This document shows positions 17,302-25,870 of a stretch of 64,000 nucleotides of DNA, piece by piece. This DNA comes from JACKII01 sp963807085. GTDB taxonomy: Bacteria > Pseudomonadota > Alphaproteobacteria > Bin95. Each line of letters opens with the position of its first letter. Position 1 is the stretch's first letter. The stretch spans positions 1-64,000 of the forward strand of contig CAWEBB010000002.1 of the NCBI GenBank assembly GCA_963807085.1. The letters run 5' to 3'. A program made the translations under genes and the position numbers. The notes under the pieces were generated by a model. It was given only the letters and a program-made list of their open reading frames with translations. It had not been told where the DNA came from and did no database searches.

Positions 17302-17718
17302 TCATTCGGCCCGAACGAAATCCACCGTCACTTCCAGAGGCGCGTCCGGCTTGCCGATCAGGTCGATTTCCAGCGTGAGTGCGCCATCGGTTTCAGTGAG
17401 CGCCGCGCGCTCTTCCGGCTTCAGACTGAGGAAATAGTCGCCGGTCCGGTCAGCCGGAAAGATGGCAAAGCGACCAATTTCGTGCCCGTCCGGCAATCCA
17501 ACGACAATGCCAAAGGGCGTCAGAGAAGGGTTTTCGATGGCGCCGATCCGGATGTGCAGAACCTGCCGAGCCGCATCGGGTTTGGCCTGTATTTCGGTCT
17601 TGACCTGCGGTGCGTCCAACGAAAGCCGCAACCCCTCGCCTCCCCCTGCATGGGATACTGCGGCACCGACGATGGCGGCGCCATATAGCACCGCCGCCGC
17701 CAGAATGCGCCAGCGCAT
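17302..17718 (-). CDS. Small exported protein next to tyrosinase, 138 aa
   Basis: The 138-aa protein has an N-terminal signal peptide (hydrophobic residues 5-20, AVSHA cleavage region). The body is rich in beta-strand, with the pattern LHIRIGAIENP, GIVVGLPDGHEIGRFAIFP, DYFLSLKPEERAAL and LTLEIDLIG. This strand order resembles the C-terminal domain of the adjacent tyrosinase (LLRVSDIRPP, SFGFFMGK, DFYVDVTDTLAAL, VELTLVPVP). I do not know a named family for it. Its ATG begins three bases after the tyrosinase stop, so the two are almost surely cotranscribed. A caddie- or cap-like role for the copper enzyme is an inference. Confidence 0.75.
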   Translation of the reverse strand: MRWRILAAAVLYGAAIVGAAVSHAGGGEGLRLSLDAPQVKTEIQAKPDAARQVLHIRIGAIENPSLTPFGIVVGLPDGHEIGRFAIFPADRTGDYFLSLKPEERAALTETDGALTLEIDLIGKPDAPLEVTVDFVRAE

Positions 17719-17721
17719 CGC

Positions 17722-19191
17722 CTACTTCCCCCGTACCGCGACGGGTGTCGTGATCAGGTCCATGCTGCCGATGGTGATCGGCGGCGGCGAGCGCTGGCCC
17801 GTCGCGTGCGGCACGGGAACCAGCGTCAGCTCCACGCCCTCGTCCCCGGAAAAGCGGCCGGATTCGCGGAGCGCCGCCAGGGTGTCAGTAACGTCCACAT
17901 AAAAGTCCGGCACGTTGCCGTCCCGCGCGATCTCGGCCATCATCTTCCCCATGAAGAAGCCGAAGCTGCCCGCATAGTGGGGCGTATCGATACCGGTGTT
18001 CGGGCCTGCATCCGGCTTGTTCACGTACACCCGGATATAGGTGTCGTCGTTCGCCGGCGGGCGTATATCCGAGACCCGCAACAGCACCCGCTCCCCGCCG
18101 GTGTCGCTCTGCGCGTCGCCGCCCGAACCATTCGGCGCTGAGTTTTTCGGCATCCCCATGCGTTTCAGCATGGCCGCGTCGGTCTTGACCTTGAACTGGA
18201 CGGGCTTCAGCGGCGTCAATACCTGCCGCCCGCTGACCTGGAATGTCTGCCGAACGGAATGGCGGATATTCCCGCCCCGCTCCAGCGCCTCGCGGGTCAG
18301 CACTGCCGTAAGCTGGGCCCCCTGACCCTTCGGCGAATTGTCGAACCGATAGCTGATCAACGGCAGGATCACGGTCAGACCACAGCTCATCTGGGCGGGG
18401 TTGCCCGTGCCGTCTACGAACATGCCCGTCAGGTTGAACTGGGTCCAATTGGTGTCGGACGTGTTCAGGTTGCCGCGCTTGTTGTTCCAGGTGTCCCACA
18501 TGCAATCGATCATGTTGTGATGGCACCAGAATACCGGATCCTGCGGCGACTGGAACGTGCCCATGGTGCCGCCGACAAAGCCGTGAATGTTGTTGTGCGG
18601 GGTCGCCTCCACCTCGCCATAGCCGCCGCCAGCGCCGCCGCGCAGCGCCGTCGAGGCATAGCTGGCGAACTGCTCGAAATTGGTGAGGTCAAGAATGTCC
18701 TCCATGACGGAGGAGCCAATATAGGAAAGGCTCGCTTGCGAGGTGGGACCGGCCGAGCGGGGGGAGTGGTTCAGCGAACCGCTCCAGAAACCCGCGGGAA
18801 TGGCGCGATCCGCCTGCCAGTTCCAATAGGGCAGCGCGAAGTCCTTGACGCCCGTCAGCTCTCGGCAAATCTGCTCGAAATAGAACAGATAGGCGCGGTG
18901 CCAGGGCAGGAAGTACCAGTTGCCGTGCGGGCAGAAATTCTGATGGATGTTGGCCTGGGCCAGCCAGTTGCGCGGATCGCCCGCCGGCAGCGCCTTCATC
19001 TGCGCGACCGCGTCGGCATAGGTCGCCATGTCAGTGGCCGCCGCTGCGCTGGTCGAGCGCCGGCGTATAGGACGATTTTCAATGGCTTCTACGATGGATT
19101 CGCAGCCGCCGGTCGCGGCCAACAGGGCTAGCGCCGAGAGCGAAACGCCGCCCCGAAGAATTGAACGGCGGGAAAGTTGCGTGGTGAGCAT
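17722..19191 (-). CDS. Tat-exported tyrosinase (polyphenol oxidase)
   Basis: The 489-aa type-3 copper enzyme should oxidise phenols or catechols in the periplasm. It opens with a Tat signal (SRRSILRGG, residues 7-15) and a hydrophobic segment ending ATGGC at Cys30, a possible but imperfect lipobox. CuA ligands are H83, H89 and H98 (NIHQNF, CPHG, PWHRAY); CuB ligands are H199, H203 and H224/H225 (PHNNIHGFVGG, FWCHHNMID). The DPVFW motif precedes CuB. A C-terminal beta domain (about residues 360-480) follows, as in plant-type polyphenol oxidases. It is the first gene of a two-gene unit with the small exported protein. Confidence 0.92.
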   Translation of the reverse strand: MLTTQLSRRSILRGGVSLSALALLAATGGCESIVEAIENRPIRRRSTSAAAATDMATYADAVAQMKALPAGDPRNWLAQANIHQNFCPHGNWYFLPWHRAYLFYFEQICRELTGVKDFALPYWNWQADRAIPAGFWSGSLNHSPRSAGPTSQASLSYIGSSVMEDILDLTNFEQFASYASTALRGGAGGGYGEVEATPHNNIHGFVGGTMGTFQSPQDPVFWCHHNMIDCMWDTWNNKRGNLNTSDTNWTQFNLTGMFVDGTGNPAQMSCGLTVILPLISYRFDNSPKGQGAQLTAVLTREALERGGNIRHSVRQTFQVSGRQVLTPLKPVQFKVKTDAAMLKRMGMPKNSAPNGSGGDAQSDTGGERVLLRVSDIRPPANDDTYIRVYVNKPDAGPNTGIDTPHYAGSFGFFMGKMMAEIARDGNVPDFYVDVTDTLAALRESGRFSGDEGVELTLVPVPHATGQRSPPPITIGSMDLITTPVAVRGK

Positions 19192-19343
19192 GGCAATGAT
19201 CCTCCTTCACGTTCAAATTATCGCTTACGGGTGGAGGCATGTGTGAAATTCTTCACTTGCGGTGGTGTTTCGTTATCTGAGGCTGATTTTCTGCTGCCAA
19301 AATACCAGCGCCATCATAGCACTGCCCCGCCCTATCGCCGCGC

Positions 19344-20954
19344 TCAACGTCCCGCGCGCAGCATCGCGTCGGCCACTTTCTCAGCGATCATGATGGTAGG
19401 GGAGTTGGTGTTGCCGCTGGTAATCGTCGGCATCACGCTCGCGTCGATCACCCGCAGACCCGCCAGGCCATGCACCCGGCATTCGATATCGACCACCGCC
19501 GTCGGATCGGTCGCCGGGCCCATCTTGGCCGTGCCCACCGGGTGAAAGATCGTCGTGCCGATATCGCCTGCGGCCCTCGCCAACTCGTCCTCGCTTTGGA
19601 AGGCGGGACCGGGGCGGAACTCCTCTGGCTTGTATCTGGCGAGCGCCGGTTGACCCACGATCGCGCGCGTGATGCGGATCGACCGCGCTGCGACCATACG
19701 ATCGCCCTCGGTCGAGAGATAGTTGGGCGCGATTTCCGGCTGCTGGCGGGGATCTGCCGATAGCAAACGCACCCTGCCGCGGCTTTCGGGCCGCAGGTTG
19801 CAGACGCTGGCGGTGAAGGCCGGGAACGGGTCCAGTGGCTCGCCGAACTTGTTCAGGCTCAACGGCTGGACATGGTATTCCAGGTCCGGCGTCTCGAGTG
19901 CCGGGTCAGACTTGGTGAAGACACCCAGCTGACTGGGGGCCATGGACATGGGTCCGCGCCGGGACAGCGCGTATTCCAGGCCGATCTTCGCCTTGTTCAG
20001 TAGCCCCAGAGAGCTTTGATTCAGGGTATTCACGCCTTGCACCTTATAGGCGCAGCGCAATTGCAGATGGTCCTGCAGGTTCTCGCCCACGCCCGGCATC
20101 TCGTGCTGCACCTGGATGCCGTGATCGGCCAGCACGCCGCCGGGGCCGATGCCGGAAAGCTGCATCAAATGCGGCGAGCCGATGGCGCCCGCGGCCAGGA
20201 TCACTTCGGCATTGGCCGTGACCTGATGCGGTTCGCCATTGCGGGTGAAGGCGACGCCGGTGGCCTGGCGGCCTTCCACCAGGACCCGGTCGGCCAGAGC
20301 GCCGGTCATCACCTGCAGGTTCGGGCGGCTCCTCACCGGCTTCAGAAAGGCGGTCGCCGCATTCCAGCGCCAGCCGGCGCGCTGATTTACCTGGAAATAG
20401 CCGACGCCCTCGTTGTTGCCGCGGTTGAAGTCGCCGGTGCGCGGGATGCCGTGCGAGACGCAGGCGTCGGCGAAGGCGTCCAGGATTTCCCAGGCGATGC
20501 GGGCGGGCTCCACCCGCCACTCGCCGCCGGCGCCGTGAAAGTCGTTTGCGCCGTCGAAATGGTCTTCGGAGCGCCGGAAATAGGGCAAGCAATCGTCCCA
20601 GCCCCAGCCGGTATTGCCGAGTTGCCGCCAGTGGTCGTAGTCGCGCGCCTGGCCGCGCATATAGATCATGCCGTTGATCGACGAGCAGCCGCCGATCACC
20701 CGGCCGCGCGGATAGCCGAGCGAGCGGCCGTTCAGCCCCTTTTCCGCCGCGGTCTGGAACAGCCAGTCCGTGCGCGGATTGCCGATGCAATAGAGATAGC
20801 CGACCGGGATCTTGATCCAGATATAATTGTCCTTGCCGCCCGCCTCCAGCAGCAGCACCTTGGTCTTGGGATTGGCCGAAAGCCGGTTCGCCAGCACACA
20901 TCCGGCCGAGCCGCCGCCGATGATCACATAGTCGAAATCGGAAAGGGTCTTCAT
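19344..20954 (-). CDS. GMC family FAD-dependent oxidoreductase (choline dehydrogenase-like)
   Basis: The 536-aa flavoprotein has the FAD Rossmann motif IIGGGSAGCVLANRL (about residues 11-25), the GMC signature GRVIGGCSSINGMIYMRG (about 83-100) and a second GMC signature AGAIGSPHLMQLSGIGP (about 255-271). The C-terminal active-site pair is His in FHPVGTAKMG and Asn in SGNTNSPTIMIAE. It oxidises an alcohol; choline is only one possibility, as the partner betaine-aldehyde dehydrogenase is not nearby. It stands alone, 152 bp downstream of the tyrosinase start on the same strand. Confidence 0.93.
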   Translation of the reverse strand: MKTLSDFDYVIIGGGSAGCVLANRLSANPKTKVLLLEAGGKDNYIWIKIPVGYLYCIGNPRTDWLFQTAAEKGLNGRSLGYPRGRVIGGCSSINGMIYMRGQARDYDHWRQLGNTGWGWDDCLPYFRRSEDHFDGANDFHGAGGEWRVEPARIAWEILDAFADACVSHGIPRTGDFNRGNNEGVGYFQVNQRAGWRWNAATAFLKPVRSRPNLQVMTGALADRVLVEGRQATGVAFTRNGEPHQVTANAEVILAAGAIGSPHLMQLSGIGPGGVLADHGIQVQHEMPGVGENLQDHLQLRCAYKVQGVNTLNQSSLGLLNKAKIGLEYALSRRGPMSMAPSQLGVFTKSDPALETPDLEYHVQPLSLNKFGEPLDPFPAFTASVCNLRPESRGRVRLLSADPRQQPEIAPNYLSTEGDRMVAARSIRITRAIVGQPALARYKPEEFRPGPAFQSEDELARAAGDIGTTIFHPVGTAKMGPATDPTAVVDIECRVHGLAGLRVIDASVMPTITSGNTNSPTIMIAEKVADAMLRAGR

Positions 20955-21615
20955 AGGGCACCGTCTTTCGGCTGCATTGCTTCCCGGTTCGCGTGGCGGG
21001 AAGCTGGACGCAATCTTTCAGTAAGTTGTCTATTCAGGCGGGACCGAGGAGCCGGGAGTCCCTGCGTTTTAACCTTATACGGCGCGCGCGGACGAGAAAG
21101 CCGGAAGTGCCGTGAACACTGGACCGTTGGCGCTCGATACTGCCGGATCGGCGTCGATGTGGGCGTTATTACGGCGGATAACAGCGGCGACTGCAAGGCC
21201 TGTGCCTTCGCCTGCGCTTTCGCAGCCTCAGGCTCCGCCACCTTGTGGTCTGATCGAAGCTCTTGCTACCGTAAGTGGTTCGATGCTGAACAATTCATCC
21301 GGACCGCCATCTGTAAACCGATTGATGGGAGATTCTTTAAAGACCCAGAACACCGCGCCGCCGCGCTGCCGCGGCGGATCCACCTTTACGATTGGCATGA
21401 CGCTGACGGCAGCATAAAAGATCGACACCCACAGCGGGCGGGGCTTCAACCAGGCCACCTGTTGAGGCCCAGTCGGCAGAGCAGCGGGCGGGGCGATTAA
21501 ATCGCCGAAACGATCTATTTGCCGCTGCAGGCTGCTCTGATTTTTTGGATTTCGGGCAGGTTCACCCGATCCATTCGGATCGCGATCTGCTCGAGCTGCG
21601 AAAGGAGACGCCATA
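20955..21615. other. 660-bp gap with no convincing gene
   Basis: Several overlapping frames exist on both strands, but none has a recognised domain or a good ribosome site. The longest, minus-strand 21228-21614 (from an ATG abutting the ridA-like start), would encode about 128 aa with one hydrophobic patch (LWVSIFYAAVSVMPIV). It could be a small membrane protein, but I would not rely on it. Promoters for the GMC gene (minus) and the RidA gene (plus) must lie here. Confidence 0.4.
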
Positions 21616-22008
21616 ATGGCCACGTTTGAGCGATACTGCGCACCAGGTGTGTTCAACCCGCCGACCTATGCCCAGGCGGTCAAGATCACGGGCGGATCTA
21701 CCATGCTCGTGCTCTCCGGGCAGGTGGACTATGACGACAAGGGCGGCGTCGCCAACCCGGGCGACATGAAGGCCCAGGCGCTCGCCTGCTTCCGCCACGT
21801 GAAGGCGCAGTTGGAGGCGGGCGGCGGTTCGATCGAGGACATCGCCCGTTTGAACATCTATGTCACCGACATGGGCCGCATCGGCGAATACCGCGAAGCA
21901 CGCCAGGAAGTGTTTGGCGACTTGAAAGTCGCGAGCACATTGGTAGGAGTGACAGCCTTGGCGCAGTCTGATTTCGTGATCGAGGTCGAGGCCATCGCCA
22001 TCCTCTAA
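21616..22008 (+). CDS. RidA/YjgF family protein
   Basis: The 130-aa small trimeric-type protein has the family landmarks LVLSGQVDYD, DMKAQALACFRHVKAQLEAGG, RLNIYVTDM and the C-terminal VIEVEAIAIL. RidA proteins deaminate reactive enamine/imine intermediates. The canonical arginine that binds the carboxylate (in the C-terminal segment of RidA) is not obvious here, so this may be a subfamily with another activity. An aaaggagac site precedes the ATG. It is followed 29 bp later by the tartrate-dehydrogenase-like gene, suggesting cotranscription. Confidence 0.88.
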   Translation: MATFERYCAPGVFNPPTYAQAVKITGGSTMLVLSGQVDYDDKGGVANPGDMKAQALACFRHVKAQLEAGGGSIEDIARLNIYVTDMGRIGEYREARQEVFGDLKVASTLVGVTALAQSDFVIEVEAIAIL

Positions 22009-22037
22009 ATGCCGCCCATCCAAGGACCAGCACGCTC

Positions 22038-23108
22038 ATGACCGCCAAGTATAAAATCGCCGTTCTGCCGGGCGACGGCATCGGCAAGGAAGTGGTGCCG
22101 GAAGGCATGCGTGTGCTGGAGACCGTGGGCTCCAAGTTCGGCATTGAGTACGAGTTCACTCAGTTCGACTGGTCGTGCGAGGACTACGCCAAAACCGGCC
22201 GGCTGATGCCCGAGGACGGCATCAAGCGGTTGCGCCCGCACGACGCCATTTTCCTCGGCGCTGTTGGCTGGCCTACTGTGCCGGACCATATTTCGCTCTG
22301 GGATATGCTGATCCCGATCCGGCGCGAATTCGACCAGTACGCGAATGTGCGCCCGGTGCGTCTGTTGGCTGGCGTGACCTCGCCGCTGGCGGGGCGCGGG
22401 CCGGAGGATATTGATTTCTACGTGGTGCGGGAAAACGTGGAGGGCGAGTATTCCGAGATCGGCGGGCGGCTGTATGGCGGTACCGAGCATGAAATGGTCA
22501 GCCAGCAGACCACATTCACCCGCCGCGGCGTCGATCGCATCCTGAAATACGCCTTCGAACTGGCGATGACTCGCCCGCGCAAGAAGGTGACGTCTGCAAC
22601 CAAGTCCAATGGCATCATCCACACCATGCCCTATTGGGACGAGCGTTTTGCGGCGATGAAGAAGCATTATCCGGAGGTCGAGACCGACCAGTACCATATC
22701 GATATCCTGACCGCTCATTTTGTGGCGCATCCGGACTGGTTCGACGTGGTGGTGGGCTCCAACCTGTTCGGCGATATTCTCTCCGATCTGGGGCCAGCGG
22801 TGGCGGGCTCCATCGGTATCGCGCCGAGCTCCAACATCAACCCGGAAGGCATCTATCCTTCCATGTTCGAGCCGGTGCACGGCTCTGCGCCCGACATTGC
22901 CGGCCGGGGCATTGCCAACCCCATCGGCCAGATTTGGTCCGGCGCAATGATGCTGAGCCATTTGGGCCATCAGGATGCCGCTAATGCTATCGAGCGCGCC
23001 ATCGAGACCGTGTTGACCGGCGGTGGGCCGAAAACCCGCGACATGGGCGGCAACGGCACGACCGAGGAAATCGGCAAAGCCATCGCGGAGGCGGTCAGCG
23101 CCGCCTGA
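22038..23108 (+). CDS. Tartrate/D-malate dehydrogenase-type beta-decarboxylating dehydrogenase
   Basis: The 356-aa member of the isocitrate/isopropylmalate dehydrogenase superfamily has LPGDGIGKEVVPEG (N-terminus), YVVRENVEGEYSEIGG (substrate loop), the catalytic Lys in SATKSNGI, metal-binding aspartates in SNLFGDILSDLGPAVAGSIG, and the NAD loop EPVHGSAPDIAG. The segment SLWDMLIPIRREFDQYANVRP is typical of the TtuC/DmlA branch, which uses tartrate or D-malate with NAD+ and Mn2+, not of LeuB. I therefore favour tartrate/malate dehydrogenase, although leuC and leuD occur 36 kb away without leuB. Confidence 0.88.
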   Translation: MTAKYKIAVLPGDGIGKEVVPEGMRVLETVGSKFGIEYEFTQFDWSCEDYAKTGRLMPEDGIKRLRPHDAIFLGAVGWPTVPDHISLWDMLIPIRREFDQYANVRPVRLLAGVTSPLAGRGPEDIDFYVVRENVEGEYSEIGGRLYGGTEHEMVSQQTTFTRRGVDRILKYAFELAMTRPRKKVTSATKSNGIIHTMPYWDERFAAMKKHYPEVETDQYHIDILTAHFVAHPDWFDVVVGSNLFGDILSDLGPAVAGSIGIAPSSNINPEGIYPSMFEPVHGSAPDIAGRGIANPIGQIWSGAMMLSHLGHQDAANAIERAIETVLTGGGPKTRDMGGNGTTEEIGKAIAEAVSAA

Positions 23109-23242
23109 GCATTTTCATCTGATGTCTTCGAACAGCTTGCGAGCCACGTAGATCGGGTGTCGCTCTTTCGGTCGCATGGCGGGAACGAACACCCATGCGC
23201 GCCGTTCTATGCGTGCATCGTGATTGTCGAGGGGTAACTTTT

Positions 23243-24268
23243 ATGGAAAGTCCGCGCACTAGGCGCGCAGCTGTGTGTGGATTGTTGCTTGCCGCACTTT
23301 TCCAGACGAACATCGCGGCTTTGGCCGAAGAGAAAGCACCCTCGGAAAAAAGCGAGCCGGGTGGCGGCCTGACCCTGGCAATCGAGAATGACGTTTTTGC
23401 GGGGACCGACAAGAACTATACCAATGGCGTTGCCTTGCACTATTCATTCGCGCCCTCGGATACACCCAGGCTTTCTCACTGGATTAGCGACGATCTGCTC
23501 GGCGCGAAGGCGGATGCCTATGTCCGCACCGGTATCGCCATTGGCCACACCATCTTTACCCCCCAGGACACGAACGCCGATCCAGCCCCGCCGGACCAGC
23601 ATCCTTATGCGGGCTATCTGTTTCTGCGCGGTACCTTGTTGGTGGATCATGGCGACATGGCCGACTCGGTTGCGCTGGACCTGGGTATCGTCGGTCCGGC
23701 GGCGGGCGGGAAATGGGTGCAGAACAACTTCCACGATCTGATCGACGACGATCCGTCTCGGGGCTGGGATAGTCAGATCAACAACGAGCCGATCATCAAC
23801 CTGAACGTATCCCGGCGTTGGCGGGTGCCGTTGCTGGGCGATACTGAGGGGCTGGGAGTCGATACGGTGCCGACGATCGGCGGCAGCCTTGGCAATTTCC
23901 GCACCGCAGCATCGGCCGGCGCGATATTGCGCTTCGGCCAGGATCTTTCAGCCGATTATGGACCGCTCCGCGTCCAGCCATCGCTGTTCACGCGGGGGCT
24001 GGCCGGCGAGCCGACGCCTTTCGCCTGGTATGTCTTTGCCGGCGCAGCGGGCCACGCGGTTGCCTATGACATCACGCTGGACGGCAATACCTTTCGCGAC
24101 AGCGCCAGCGTGGACCGCAAACCCTTTGTCGGCCAAATTTCCGCGGGTTTGGTGATGCGTATTTATTCCGTGAAAATCGCCTATTCGATGGTATCCACCA
24201 CGGCTCTGTTCGACGGCGAAGGCGCCGCTCAGCGCTTTGGCTCCATCAATGTTACGGTTGGTTTCTGA
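23243..24268 (+). CDS. LpxR-like lipid A deacylase family outer-membrane protein (DUF2219)
   Basis: The 341-aa protein has a signal peptide (about residues 8-29) and the LpxR/DUF2219 hallmark ENDVFAGTDKNYTNGV, which includes the Asn and Asp residues of the family's active site. Later segments alternate as beta-strands with PYAGYLFLRGTL and SRGWDSQINNEPIINL, as expected for a 12-strand barrel. The family removes the 3'-acyloxyacyl group of lipid A; activity here is inferred. The ATG at 23243 was chosen because gagggg lies 7 bases upstream and the signal peptide begins there. Confidence 0.85.
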   Translation: MESPRTRRAAVCGLLLAALFQTNIAALAEEKAPSEKSEPGGGLTLAIENDVFAGTDKNYTNGVALHYSFAPSDTPRLSHWISDDLLGAKADAYVRTGIAIGHTIFTPQDTNADPAPPDQHPYAGYLFLRGTLLVDHGDMADSVALDLGIVGPAAGGKWVQNNFHDLIDDDPSRGWDSQINNEPIINLNVSRRWRVPLLGDTEGLGVDTVPTIGGSLGNFRTAASAGAILRFGQDLSADYGPLRVQPSLFTRGLAGEPTPFAWYVFAGAAGHAVAYDITLDGNTFRDSASVDRKPFVGQISAGLVMRIYSVKIAYSMVSTTALFDGEGAAQRFGSINVTVGF

Positions 24269-24286
24269 TTAGGAAGGATTTCTGCC

Positions 24287-24874
24287 ATGTCGACTTCATC
24301 GATCAGCCGGTATCCCGTGCCGAAAATCAACGAATTGCCAGACGACCTCAAGGAAACAGTGCTGGCGGTTCAAGAGAAAGCAGGCTTCGTGCCTAATGTT
24401 TTTTTGGCCTTGGCGCACCGGCCGGACGAGATGCGAGCGTTTTTTGCTTACCACGATGCCTTGATGGAGCGTGACAGCGGCCTCAGCAAGGCCGAGCGTG
24501 AGATGATCGTCGTCGCCACCTCCAACGACAACGGTTGCCTTTATTGCGTCATGGCGCACGGCGCCATCCTGCGCGTTCGGGCCAAGAACGCGCAGATCGC
24601 CGATCAGGTGGCGGTGAATTACCGCAAGGCCGACATCACGCCCCGGCAGAAGGCGATGCTGGATTTCGCCATGAAAGTGTCGAAAAACTCCCGCTCTATC
24701 GCCGATGACGACTTCGAAACCTTGCGGGGCCATGGCTTTACGGACGACGACATCTGGGATATCGCCGGCATCACTGCCTTCTTTGGCCTGAGCAATCGCA
24801 TGGCGAACTTCATGTCGATGCGCCCGAATGACGAGTTCTTCGCCATGGGCCGGGATAGCATCAATACACGCTGA
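24287..24874 (+). CDS. Peroxidase-related, AhpD/CMD-like protein
   Basis: The 195-aa protein of the carboxymuconolactone decarboxylase/AhpD fold has the redox-active pair Cys84-x-x-Cys87 in NGCLYCVMAHG, with His91 following as in AhpD (CxxCxxxH). It has the length and N-terminal KINELPDDLKE segment of the uncharacterised peroxidase-related enzyme family. It probably reduces peroxides or serves as a disulfide relay; its reductant partner is not encoded nearby. It starts 18 bp after the LpxR-like gene, with aaggatt upstream, and is likely cotranscribed with it. Confidence 0.88.
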   Translation: MSTSSISRYPVPKINELPDDLKETVLAVQEKAGFVPNVFLALAHRPDEMRAFFAYHDALMERDSGLSKAEREMIVVATSNDNGCLYCVMAHGAILRVRAKNAQIADQVAVNYRKADITPRQKAMLDFAMKVSKNSRSIADDDFETLRGHGFTDDDIWDIAGITAFFGLSNRMANFMSMRPNDEFFAMGRDSINTR

Positions 24875-25208
24875 CGCCGCAGGGCCCGACCCTGGTGAAA
24901 GGGCGTTTTGTCGGCTACCGGTATGGGAGTGGAGCCGCCTTCAGCACTGATCCGCGCGGGGCACAAATCGATCTACACTTGGCCGCAGAATCACATGTGT
25001 CATCCCGCGCGGAAATGGGACGGCGGATAAACCATGCGCGGGATCCCAAGATCATTTGACACTTGTCTTCTTAATCTTCTCGGCTGACCAACGGTAGACT
25101 GCCGACCCTGTCGGCCGCCGCTCTTTTAAATCGCGATCGGAAAGGCATTGCGGCGGCTGACGAAACCACCTCACTTATGATAAGATGCAGGAAATGAGGG
25201 CGAACAAG
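24875..25208. other. Non-coding spacer with an imperfect palindrome
   Basis: No gene is seen in this 330-bp spacer. atcccgcgc (25002-25010) can pair perfectly with gcgcgggat (25036-25044) around a 25-base loop. It lacks a T-tract, so it is more likely a structural repeat than an intrinsic terminator. Confidence 0.5.
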
Positions 25209-25814
25209 ATGTCGGACCAAATCGCAAAGAAGACCGCGGAAGATTTCCGCCTTTTCGCAGGGCAGGAACCGCGAGCCCAACCGCCAAAGCAAGCCGCCAA
25301 GCCGGCGGCAGGCGCCGAACCACCGTCCAGCCTCCATCAGGGACGAAGCAGCGCGGCAGCCGTCGAAGCGGCGATGGAACGGGCTATCCGGCGGGTTCTG
25401 GTGACGGCACCGGCCGGCGATGTGCCGTCCATGGAAATCATGGCGCGGCTCGATGAGATGAAGGCGCGCGCGGCGGAGCGGGATGGGGAGTTGGCGTTCG
25501 AGTTGCGGAATGGCCTTCCCGGCCGTATGCGGCGCGAAATTCACGAGCAACTCCGCCCCACCGAAGAAAGGCTTGCGGCCTTGGAGCAACAATTGACAGC
25601 GCCGGCGGCCGGCCGTGGTAGCGGGAAGTTGTTCGCCAGTGCGGTTCTGTTCGCCGTTCTTGCCGGGTTGATCCTGGCTGCGGTCGTAATTTTCGAACGG
25701 CCCCTGCGCTACTGGGGGCAAAACAACCTGTATCCGCTGATCGGAATGAACCTGCCGGAAGCCCAGCGCGTGCAACCCTCCGAAAAGAAAGCGCCTCCGT
25801 TGGGCAACCAGTAG
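25209..25814 (+). CDS. Hypothetical single-pass membrane protein, 201 aa
   Basis: This protein is unrecognised. It has an N-terminal charged, Pro/Ala-rich region (about residues 1-55) and a predicted helical segment (AAAVEAAMERAIRRVL; MEIMARLDEMKARAAERDGEL). One strong transmembrane helix (LFASAVLFAVLAGLILAAVVIF, split here as LFASAVLFAVLAG and LILAAVVIF, about residues 141-163) precedes a short C-terminal tail. It may be an anchored coiled-coil protein. The ATG at 25209 was chosen because gaggg lies 8 bases upstream; ATGs at 25185 and 25194 lack a site. It is convergent with the SDR gene. Confidence 0.65.
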   Translation: MSDQIAKKTAEDFRLFAGQEPRAQPPKQAAKPAAGAEPPSSLHQGRSSAAAVEAAMERAIRRVLVTAPAGDVPSMEIMARLDEMKARAAERDGELAFELRNGLPGRMRREIHEQLRPTEERLAALEQQLTAPAAGRGSGKLFASAVLFAVLAGLILAAVVIFERPLRYWGQNNLYPLIGMNLPEAQRVQPSEKKAPPLGNQ

Positions 25815-25870
25815 CAGGTTTCCGGCCTTTTGCGGCCTTTGGTAGCCTATCGAACGGGCGTAAGAGGCGA

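Noticed and set aside
22038..23108. LeuB (3-isopropylmalate dehydrogenase) for the leuCD pair
   Set aside because: The SLWDMLIPIRREFDQYANVRP segment and loop pattern fit the tartrate/D-malate dehydrogenase branch, and the gene is 36 kb from leuCD.
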